Shown one piece after another: positions 9,016-17,326 of a stretch of DNA of 21,455 nucleotides. A program made the position numbers and the translations under genes. Positions within the stretch are counted from its first letter, which is position 1; each line of letters opens with the position of its first letter. The DNA is from Paramacrobiotus richtersi (lineage: Eukaryota; Tardigrada; Eutardigrada; Parachela; Macrobiotidae). The DNA is taken from NCBI GenBank assembly GCA_034698045.1, contig JAQGAU010001096.1, positions 1-21,455 on the forward strand, given 5' to 3'. The notes beneath the pieces are model-generated. The model saw only the letters and a program-made list of their open reading frames with translations. It did not search any database and was not told the origin of the DNA.

Positions 9016-9329
9016 CTATTCCGTCGACGGAATGTAATCATGAACCTTATCAGCAATCATTTTCTGGCATGTCTTCCACACTTCCTCCGCCACTGCTTTA
9101 TTCTTGGCCGGCGCCGTTGGATCGCACGTCCAGCAGTCCCGCCAGTACAGTCCACCTTGATCGGCCGCATCACTGCTCGCAGCGCAGTAGATTGTTGTCG
9201 ATGCTCCTTGCTGGAGACTTTTGGTAAAAAGGCTACTATTAGCAAAAATGACTCCGGCTCCTGTCCACGACCGGTCAATGCCGGTGGATATCATTGAGCC
9301 GGGATGGAGCGAGTAAAAGGTCATGCCGT
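9016..9329 (-). CDS. Last exon of a short-chain dehydrogenase (retinol-dehydrogenase type), 5' exons not seen
   Basis: The exon encodes GMTFYSLHPGSMISTGIDRS, then SLFTKSLQQGASTTIYCAAS, then GGLYWRDC and a helical C-terminus, with a TAG stop at 9,016. This is the C-terminal third of classical SDRs of the RDH11-14 group: the LHPG motif after beta-6, the K(S/T)xxQGA helix, and the (G)xYxxDC segment. Such enzymes reduce or oxidise retinoid-like or other carbonyls with NADP(H), usually at the ER. The acceptor is probably CCAAAG at 9,330-9,336 with a branch-like TGCTAATAAC upstream. The N-terminal NAD-binding glycines (TGxxxGIG) and the catalytic YxxxK should lie in earlier exons. I found none in the next 4 kb, which is filled with other exons. 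It is therefore an orphan exon: a relic, a gene with a very long intron, or a nested arrangement. Confidence 0.72.
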
Positions 9330-9663
9330 CTTTGGACCAGTGATCCGGCAGTTATTAGCAGTTAGAATTTGGCAAACTTCTGTGTTGGCATATTAAAGGT
9401 ATTCGAAAGGAACTGTACTGCTGCTTAAACGATGAGAGGATGTCCAGGAAAAAATGACCAGTTTTAATACTTGTATTTCTACAACGAAAGGTAAGCCTGC
9501 AATGTAAATTAGCAGCACTTTCTACACAATTACTTGCAGGCGAAGAACACAAACGATAAGTCCACAACACACGACAGATATTCAAACATATCAAAATGGG
9601 TTATCGCAATCAACAAATTAATTAAACTATAAGAAAACATATCAAAAAACACAGTGGTTATAC

Positions 9664-9880
9664 CTGACGGTTGCTGTTGTACAGAACTTCTCTACTGTAA
9701 TAAAATGGTCGCGTTTATTCCGGTCAGAGGAGCGCACACTGGCTCTTGACGTTAACCCAAACACTTCTGCCGCAGTCCACATCCCAATGTAGTTTCTGCA
9801 GTCGCATTCATCTTTACCAGAAGTGTTTCCCGTTGTAAATAACGCCGGACAGTCAAGCAAAGCATGATTTTCGTCGACCA
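9664..9880 (-). CDS. Orphan exon of unknown protein
   Basis: Open for 72 codons between an acceptor (CGAAACAG) and a donor (CAG/GTATAA). It encodes DENHALLDCPALFTTGN, then DECDCRNYIGMWTAAEVFGL. It contains several cysteines and one N-x-S/T site. It ends in phase 2, which does not fit the acceptor of the SDR exon downstream, and its start phase does not fit the last exon upstream at 9,916. The YIGMWTAAE segment weakly recalls the middle of OTU-type cysteine proteases, but I would not assign that. It may be a free-standing fragment or a chance frame. Confidence 0.3.
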
Positions 9881-9915
9881 CTGTTTCGCACACTCACCTT
9901 TCTTCTCGAGAAGTA

Positions 9916-12359
9916 CTATGAGACTAGCAAACTCCTGACGGAGTAATCAATCTGATTACAGTAGTACCTGATTTTTGGCGATAAATACAGGCCACAAGTA
10001 GGCGTATAGTTATGTGCTGCTGTTGCACACAGTTGCAAAAGTATAAATGCTATATAACCACGCCTGACCATGAGAAATAAGAGGAAACACATATAATTAT
10101 GTACTGCATATGTGGAATATGGAAACGGTTACGCACTACAGGCGGCCAGTAAATAAGCCGTGCTCACAAGTGTCAACAAAACTGACGACGGCTAAAGTTC
10201 GAACACTTCGAATCACTGCAATTAATTACTTTAATGTAAAAATTTTGTGGAATGCATGTTCTGTTAATTTCTATGGCATGTTCACTAGTTCGACATTTCT
10301 CGTGCATATAAGTATATGAGCGTTGCGACCTATCGTATGGTGACAGTACCATGTTACTTGTAACTTGGATGAACGTATTTCCGCAAGATCCGTACGTTAC
10401 GTCAACGGCACAGAATACACGTATGTACTGACTCGTTGTTCTTACACAAGAAGAAGTGAATCACAAAAGTAACACAGAAGAAATGCCGCCACAGTTTTTC
10501 TTTTGACGGACCGATGGAACATGAGCGCCTCGAAGTAAGAAACACGCGCTTCTCGAAACAGCGTAAAATCGTTACAAGGGGAGGTGGGTAGGCAAAAAAA
10601 ACCCGATTTCTGATGTTACGTAATACTTGAATCACGCCCTGGTCAGTCACATCGGAACAGTGCTTTATGAATAAACAGAATCTAAAAAATGGAAAACGAT
10701 ACTGGCCATTGCACAGTGATAGTGGTGACTCGAGAGGCACAATACAAAGGTATCACATTGAATTAATTCGAATGCAATTCCTCCAGAAACTCAAAAAACC
10801 GTTTCCGCTCCGCCAGAGTCAAAATGCCAAAGAATAACACAAACTGCGCAGGAACTGAAAGCTTAGGCTATCCAGAATCACTTTACGCGTCTGAGATCGC
10901 AGATCCCGTCCAGGGAATCGTTTGTCCAGAAAAGCGTACAAATAATGCGCATAAGCCCCTGTTGCGAAACCAGCGTATCACATCTTGAATATTTTATGTT
11001 TGTGGACTTCAGACTAGCGTTTGACAATATTTCATAGCTTTGCTGAATGATGGATAATGTCGCCTAGGACAACGAGTTGTTAATCGCGGTGGGGTTACGC
11101 ATCGATATCGAATGGTCAGTTTGTGCGCTGTATTATACATATATGCCGTTATGGAGTTGCAGTTGCCAGCGACGGTTATCACGGACTGATTGTGACCAGT
11201 AAAAAGAACAGATACCAATACATCAAAATCCGAAAATGTATTCAGTTCTTTCGCATATTCCGGCATCAGATGTTTAATATCGTCACTGAATTTAATGCAA
11301 ATCTTTTTACTTCAAGGCTCACGGTTGCTCACCGTTGCTGTACTTCTACATTTCTAATTAGTAAAGCGCATATTCGTGTTACTTTGCCTGCAAATTAAAC
11401 CTTCACAGCACTATATCGTATTATCAGATGTTTCGTTTTCCTTGAATCGGTTACCTATAATAATTTTTTTAAATCTTTCGACGAAAACTAACCAACAAAT
11501 ACGAGAAAAATTCACATTATGCCTTTATATATTACATGGGACTGTATCATAGGGAAAACGCAGGCTGTGTTTTGGTGATCTTACGTATACGAGTACAAGA
11601 TGTAAGATAATAATTATTCATCCAATGACCATGAAACTTCACAACTACGACATACAGGATGGCAGTTAGAGGCACGGATGGATGACCATAGCCTTTGACA
11701 TAGCGGTTTAGCAGTATACAGGGACATCGATCAAAACATTATGGAACATTATCATAAAACAAAACTTAAGCATCAGTAGCCGAATTATGGTATAACGAAA
11801 AGTCTGGGTTCAGGACTGCTAACAAAACGAAGAACGAATGCAAAACATCGTGTAAAGGTGCTTCAAACCGTTACTTTAGTAATTCCGGAAACGCGTCTTC
11901 TGTAAACCACCGAAATTCCGCGCTTTGATACCACATTCATTGATATGTTCACGTCGGTGTTGTGGTGCTGCTTTGGTGTCAGATGTGCCATAGTGTGGAT
12001 AGTGTCTCGTATTTGTCTTTCAGATAAAGTGTTTTTCGCAGATTAACTGTTTCGATTATGCTGCGACCTGTTACGGCGAAATTTAGCAAGGTAAAAAAAA
12101 TAAACAAGGCTGCAGAATATTTCAGTTCCAGTATTTGAAAGCTGTACCAAACAACTGGAAACACAGGAAAAACAGTGTAACCAAAATGAAAACCGTGGTT
12201 TATTAACGACAGAGAGCAGGCACTGTACGACACGGCATCTGGCAATTTTTGCATTCGATCAGCAAGGAGTAAGAGGTGTCTTTTACACAGAAATATGGGG
12301 ACGAAGAAGACCATTCCCGCCATTGAATAGAAAAGCAAGTTTCCCGCCCATCCGTCATT
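9916..12359 (-). CDS. Multi-pass membrane protein, gustatory-receptor-like candidate (chain of eight exons)
   Basis: Phase-consistent exons: 12,068-12,359, 11,333-11,387, 11,099-11,285, 10,887-11,042, 10,800-10,843, 10,446-10,681, 10,140-10,215 and 9,916-10,063 (stop TAG). The strongest junctions are GTGAGC at 11,332, GTAAGA at 10,445, and the acceptors TTTGCAG and TTGCAG. The first exon has three hydrophobic segments (LLFYSMAGMVFFVPIFL, GYTVFPVFPVVWYSFQIL, ALFIFFTLLNFAV). Exons at 11.1-11.4 kb give a charged loop (KHLMPEYAKELNTFSDFD). The last three exons give HFFCVTFVIHFFLC, RTLAVVSFVDTC and YIAFILLQLCATA. Final exons that begin just before a terminal hydrophobic run ending in Q-hydrophobic are common in gustatory receptors. 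No diagnostic motif proves the family. The frame of the first exon also continues to a stop at 11,979 if unspliced. Confidence 0.35.
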
Positions 12360-12427
12360 CTAAAAAAGGCCGTATGTTCTTTAAGCAAAGCGTATATATT
12401 AATAATCCATGGCTTATGCATGATAAC

Positions 12428-13657
12428 TGTGATATCATCGTCATCAAAACCATTTCGGAACACTACGCATAGGTCGGTTTTCGAGGGAAAATCAAGAATA
12501 AATAAAACATTTTAATAATGTTGCATAATGATATTCTGGATATTTGGTAATTCTAGTCTCTTGTCTATCATAATCAAGCTCGACTGCAGGAGGGGTCAAC
12601 AGGGTACGTTAAAAACATTCCGTAATAACATTGATCTGACTAGTAGTGAGTACCAGTAGTGATCTGACCAGTGGCTACGTCTAATCCTCCGAACCGTACA
12701 GCTGCCTGGCCTTGTTTTTTGCCCTTTACATCCAGAGCCAAACCTGAGCCAACCTCAACGGATCTGATGCCACAATCTTTACCACATTGAAACTGTTAAT
12801 TGATTAAGCATATTTACGTTCATTCAACCGCTTATATATATTGCAAAAACGCAGTTTTTTTCGTTTATAATCTATCCTTTGGTCATAGTCTGACAAATAT
12901 CAGTGACCCAGTCGAAGCCTAGTTTAAGCAAGAGTTAAATAAATGCGGTACGACACATTGTATTTTCGAAAATATCTCGAAAGTTGCAGCACGTGTTTAA
13001 TTAATGCAAACTTCATTTCTGTGCATAACCGAAACTAATGTTATGTGTTATGCATCATAACTAGTACTACAGTACTACAAAAAGGGGACAGTTCCAAAAA
13101 AAGCTATTTCGTGAGAAAATAAACAGGAGTTCATTTAATCACAGATCTTTCAAATCTCTACTGTGTCAGAATGACACATTTTGCGGCACTTACAATACAC
13201 AGAAGATATAAACTAAATTACTATCTCCGGTACTAACTTCGGCTATAGTACGTAGAGAAAAAACACATTGTACTATGTGGTAGTGAATCATCTTCTGTGC
13301 CTTTCTGATGTGACCAGCGGTATGCACCTCGACTTACGACTCTACGAGCTGATTCTACCTATACAAACCCACGAATCTTGAAATAAATTCGACACGTAAG
13401 CTTGCTGAACTTACTGATTCATTTTCGTTTGGAGAACACCATACGCAGAATGCGCAGAAACGAATCAAACATAGCACCGCGTCTACAGTAATAATATTAT
13501 TGCTTAAGTTGATCACGTAGCGGATGTACGCTGATTGCTGGTCGCATTCGTTTAAAATCAAGATCCCGCTGGTAAACATTTTCAACTGCTGAAATGCAAA
13601 AACAAGACTAAGATACGCAAATGACGATAAGGCGCCTTTTTCCACAGTAAAGCGCGA
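12428..13657 (-). CDS. Membrane-protein exons, 5' part of the same or a neighbouring receptor-like gene
   Basis: The exon 13,359-13,657 (acceptor TAATTTTTAG, donor ATAG/GTAGAA) encodes ALSSFAYLSLVFAFQQLKMF and a second hydrophobic stretch ending in FCAFCVWC. It joins in phase to 13,194-13,304 (donor GTAAGTG), which encodes MIHYHIVQCVFSLRTIAEV and NLVYIFCV. That could continue in phase into 12,744-12,792. A further open stretch ending at 12,428 (DFPSKTDLCVVFRNGFDDDD) would join in phase to 12,359 through an intron beginning GTTATC, but its own acceptor is not found. Together with the exons below 12,359 this would exceed a typical chemoreceptor of about 400 residues, so two genes are possible. 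The start codon is not identified. Confidence 0.35.
12640..12792 (-). CDS. Glycine-rich open exon of unknown protein, alternative frame
   Basis: After the acceptor TTAACAG at 12,793-12,795 one frame stays open for 50 codons to TAG at 12,640. It encodes CGKDCGIRSVEVGSGLALDV, then AAVRFGGLDVATGQITTG. It has no start codon, so it would be a last exon. The composition (Gly, Val, Thr, Ala, alternating hydrophobics) is more protein-like than the surrounding DNA. A different frame of the same stretch (12,744-12,792, NVVKIVASDPLRLAQ) fits the phase of the membrane-protein exon at 13,194. Only one of the two is likely real, and I cannot decide between them. Confidence 0.28.
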   Translation of the reverse strand, partial: FQCGKDCGIRSVEVGSGLALDVKGKKQGQAAVRFGGLDVATGQITTGTHY

Positions 13658-15640
13658 CTAAAAATTAAATCAAAGGATATGTTTTGCGAAAAAGAAGGCC
13701 TGCGTGCTGCCGGACCACGGCAATCAATAGACTGCACCGTGGTAGTCTGAAAACCCAGTTCAGAAATTCAGACCAGTTTTACTTCACAGTTGAGCGTTAT
13801 GGAAGGATCGATAAGTTGCTAGCATGTAGGGTCACGACAGCACCATGTGGTACAATATTATGCTTTGGAGCTCGCGCCTTGCTAGCTAGCTTATTTCAAG
13901 GCGCATTATACTGTAACATAATATACATTTATATACTGTAATCGACTGAAGCGAAACGAAAGTCCTCTATACTCAGCCAAAATGGTTTTCGTGTTGTGTG
14001 TCGGTAGATCAGTCACGACAAAAAAAATAAAAAACTGCACTTATTATGGTAGTCACAAAAGCGTCTTAATTTTGTTTTACACTTCTTAAGCCCTTTCTTT
14101 CCTTCGCTTCGATCCTATAGTGCAGCCAATGGCGATTACACTCACCTAGTATATATATACTGTAATATATTACTTATATATCTCTAGATCCATACATTTC
14201 TACGTCTCGGATTACGCGGTTTTGAACTAAATTTTCATCTTTTCAGTTTATCACAATCCATTCAATTAAGGTCTAAAGGCACTTGGTCAAGGGTTTGCAG
14301 TACGGAGAGTGTGTGCCAAAAGTCTGGATTTCAATTTTTTTATGAATTTTTTTAGTTTTTTGAAACTGCGATTACAGGTGACGTATACGTAGTAATTCGT
14401 GTAATATTCGGCCAAGCTATAGGTCATAAAAGTCTAAACTATTACCGAACCAGAGATGTCATACAGTATTTCACACTACAGTATTACTTAATAAAACTAT
14501 ACGGTAGTAATGCTACAGTTCTGTTATAAATCGAAAACCTAAGCAACGAATTTTGGATACAGAAAACCATGTTCGCGCAAACAAGACCAGTCAAAAAGAT
14601 CGAACTGATAGAATAAATATTCGGTGAGGTGACGGAAGCGCAAAAGGTTTAAAGTTTCGCCAAGTTCAAACAATTTCCCAAGTTTTGCGGATTAATTTCA
14701 CATATCCTGTGAAAAATCAAGGAAGGGTATGTAACATCTGAAGAAACAGTGAAATATCTTATGCCAGGCGCCGTTAGTCTCGCTTATTACTTGGAACTGT
14801 TTTGTTTGGTGTAAAACAAATGTTTTAAACAAAATACTGATTTTCTTAGAAACATCAAGCATACAAACATATTCTGGAATCTGGATATAATATCCTTAAT
14901 ATAATTTTTCTTAAATTATTGAAAGTATTTGCAATCGTTGGTTGTATAACTTCAAAATTGCAGAGAAAGGTCTTGAAAGGTACAGGAATTCATGGGTGGA
15001 GTGAAATATCCTCTCCGAAATGTAATATACAGTACAATCATGTACAGGGATTCATGGGTATTCGGTGGCGCCTGTCCTTTGCGCAGTCGCACAGCATAGG
15101 TCACTTCAAGGACTCGCACAGCACAGGTCACTTCAAGGACTTCTTAAAGCAATTCTTGTGCGAATCCGACTACAAATTACTGGCTCATTCGCAAGTATTT
15201 GCTCCCGTGGCGCTTCATGCGAAGCGCAGCTTCTACCGGTTGCCCAGCTATTCGTGCAATTAACTACTGTACTACTAAGTTCTACATCTGAAAAAAAGCG
15301 AAGTAAGAAGTCGCCAAAAAACTTTACCATCGCGTATTAAAACAGTATCGTGATCTGTTTACGATAAGGTGTTCTTCATAGTAACTGTTACCTTAACCTT
15401 AGCTTAATTCATTATTCTAATTATGAACTATCGCAACATTTTGACATATTCAATAAACTGTGTACCAGCAGCATTATTATAATTCCAAAATCTAAAATTC
15501 GCACATTTCCAACATTTCAAATACAAATGGGTTGCGCGCGAGCGCAATCTGACACTTGTACAGTATACAAGAACTACCTTCGGCTGCCGCCTCAGGGTTT
15601 CTTGAGATCTATATTTATAATCGATTCGAAGACATCATTT
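13658..15640. other. Long non-coding stretch
   Basis: No convincing exon was found on either strand. It contains AT-rich runs (for example TATATATAC-type sequence near 14,150-14,185) and the tandem repeat listed separately. The 5' end and promoter of the receptor-like exons below 13,657 would lie here. Open frames at 13,684-13,941 and 14,919-15,263 on the plus strand have no domain signature. Confidence 0.45.
15087..15140 (+). repeat. Two tandem 27-bp units
   Basis: The unit TCGCACAGCA(T/C)AGGTCACTT followed by CAAGGAC occurs twice head to tail (15,087-15,113 and 15,114-15,140) with one substitution. Because 27 is a multiple of three, the plus-strand frame translates as two copies of SHS(I/T)GHFKD. 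A second local duplication lies just upstream: GTACAGG(A/G)ATTCATGGGT at about 14,981 and 15,044. These look like recent slippage or local copying, not a gene. Confidence 0.8.
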
Positions 15641-16740
15641 CCAGGTCTAAGCTAGTTTAAAAACATTGGGACCGGCAAAACAACTCGAGGGTTGAAAATT
15701 TCGTCAACCACAGATTTTGGAATGCCAGGAAATTGTTTTGTCTATCCTTTCACCGACACGCAGCTTAAAATCATTCGGACACTTTTGCGGAGAACCAATT
15801 TCTGGACTGACTGACTCTGTTTATCGCGTACCGGACAACACATGACCAGCAATATTAATTACTCGATAATGTTGGTTATACTCGGTGGCAAAGGTGTACG
15901 AATGAAACTTGCTCGAAAGGCGTCACTCGAAGACTGTTGGGGTAAAAATTCTTCGGGTGGTCAAATTTTCGCCCATTGGACGGTTTTGTCGGTCAGAAAA
16001 GTTTTTCTGTTCAATCGGAGGCTGCGAACGCGAGGTTGACATCCTATTCTGGTTCTGGCTCTTCCAGTATATTTTACTTGTTAATTGTTTCTCAAACACT
16101 GAACGTCTTCTCCCAGAGAGAATCGTCGGAAAGCTTGTCCGAAGGTCACACGGCTTTGTCAGCGCTGAACAAATACTCGGCTTTATCCAGACTGTTATTG
16201 CTGACTGCTAAAACATGATCAGTTTTGCCGGATCCCAGTTTTGTCCGGACGCTTGTGCGCCCGAATGTTGCAATATAATTCTCGGATGAATCGTTTTGTC
16301 GCAGTGGTGAGCGGTCCGTCACAACTGACTATCTAAGATTGGTCTTTGGTATTGCTCGGCAAAGATGTACTTATTGATGAAATTGGTTACCTTTTATGGG
16401 ACCGAAAATATACCCGGATAAAGCCGATGATCTTCTGAACTCCGCAAAATTGTCTAGCTGACCTTTAGTGAGTTTTGCTTTGATCGGTGGTTGCGAACGT
16501 TGGATCAAACATTCAGTACCGTTTTAGGGATTGTTGTCGGTTCCGTTTTGTTCGCCGCCACAACGATCGACTGAAGCAGTGAATATGAATGATGGTTGCT
16601 ATTCAGTCCAGGGTTTTGAACAAGGCAGATGACCAGTGGCGAACTGTCGACAGCGGTAGCCCACAATTTAGACCGTTTCATTTTGTAGCGAGTAAATCGT
16701 TCAAACTTTAAAAAAACCCTTTAAAGCACTGCAGTAACAT
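15640..16740. repeat. Diverged repetitive region next to the right inverted fragment
   Basis: Two parts resemble each other at low identity. One is about 15,870-16,045: TTGGTTATACTCGG, CAAAGGTGTAC, then ATCGGAGGCTGCGAACG. The other is about 16,340-16,510: TTGGTATTGCTCGG, CAAAGATGTAC, then ATCGGTGGTTGCGAACG. The word GTTTTGTC recurs several times between them. The region may be the body of an old element whose 3' end is the fragment at 16,741-17,090, but no coding domain survives to show it. Confidence 0.35.
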
Positions 16741-17090
16741 GCCGATTATGCCATTTCTATGAAGTCCAGCACACTTGCCCTCGTACGTAAGACGCGAGCA
16801 GCACAACAAGATAAACATGCCTTACAGACATAAAAACGCGCCACGGCTGAGAAACTACATTCAAACCGTAACCCAACGTGCTAACAAAAAAAACTGAAAA
16901 AAGGGTTCACAAGAAAACACTTCCACAGCTATCGAACTGAGGTACGATCGGTAGATTCAAACCGAGAAGCTCGAGTTCTTATACTGTGTAAGGTCACATT
17001 ACTACTTCCACTATCATCATCGAGATTCACGGTGGCATCATCCTGCGGCGGATGGCTCTCATCAAGATCCTCATCAGTGATTCCGTGAAT
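16741..17090 (-). repeat. Dispersed repeat or duplicated 3' gene end, right copy
   Basis: Inverted partner of 1-345. The shared sequence begins at least at GAATCACTGATGAGG (the window edge in the left copy) and runs through the stop codon and the pyrimidine run to ATAATCGGC. Differences from the left copy are single substitutions and small indels. These include changes in the spacing of T-runs and the loss of a few bases near 16,757. Confidence 0.75.
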
Positions 17091-17222
17091 GGGATGCAAA
17101 TAAGCACGCGTCCGGTATTTACTATAAAAATACAGGAACGATAGGGCCTGTAGATGGCTCCCGAACTGCAACGAAAAAGAAATTCTGGAGATCCAGTTCG
17201 ACTTGTTACACAATATTTCCAT
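16929..17222 (-). CDS. Unknown acidic protein, C-terminal part (second copy)
   Basis: Open for 97 codons from an ATG at 17,222 to a TAG. The last 50 residues match the left copy (DEDLDES, NLDDDSGSS, DRTSVR). Upstream of these the frame reads SFLYFYSKYRTRAYLHPIHG. An acceptor-like TTTTTCGTTGCAG lies near 17,173, so the true exon may begin there and the ATG may not be used. No family is recognised. Lying beside repeats and in inverted duplicate, it is as likely a transposon remnant as a host gene. Confidence 0.4.
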   Translation of the reverse strand: MEILCNKSNWISRISFSLQFGSHLQALSFLYFYSKYRTRAYLHPIHGITDEDLDESHPPQDDATVNLDDDSGSSNVTLHSIRTRASRFESTDRTSVR

Positions 17223-17326
17223 ATCAAGTCAGAAACCGTAAAACAAACTCTTCACGCCTAAAGGTAGTTATAAAAGTTACGTATACGCTACAAAAATGTA
17301 ACGAATTAAATGGCATATGAAAACCT

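Noticed and set aside
9040-9297. Plus-strand and second minus-strand frames overlapping the SDR exon
   Set aside because: Shadow frames of the SDR coding sequence, which alone shows family motifs.
9355-9594. Minus-strand frame containing TGHFFLDIL, compared with the NxxGHF region of SDRs
   Set aside because: The likeness covers only a few residues, the catalytic YxxxK segment is missing, and there is no room for it before the LHPG exon.
10007-10079. Apparent signal peptide starting at ATG 10,071 on the minus strand
   Set aside because: The hydrophobic run fits better as the last exon of the receptor-like chain: an acceptor CATGGTCAG overlaps the ATG and the phase agrees with the exon 10,140-10,215.
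15842-16218. Three overlapping plus-strand frames
   Set aside because: They lie in diverged repetitive DNA, overlap in different frames and show no domain.
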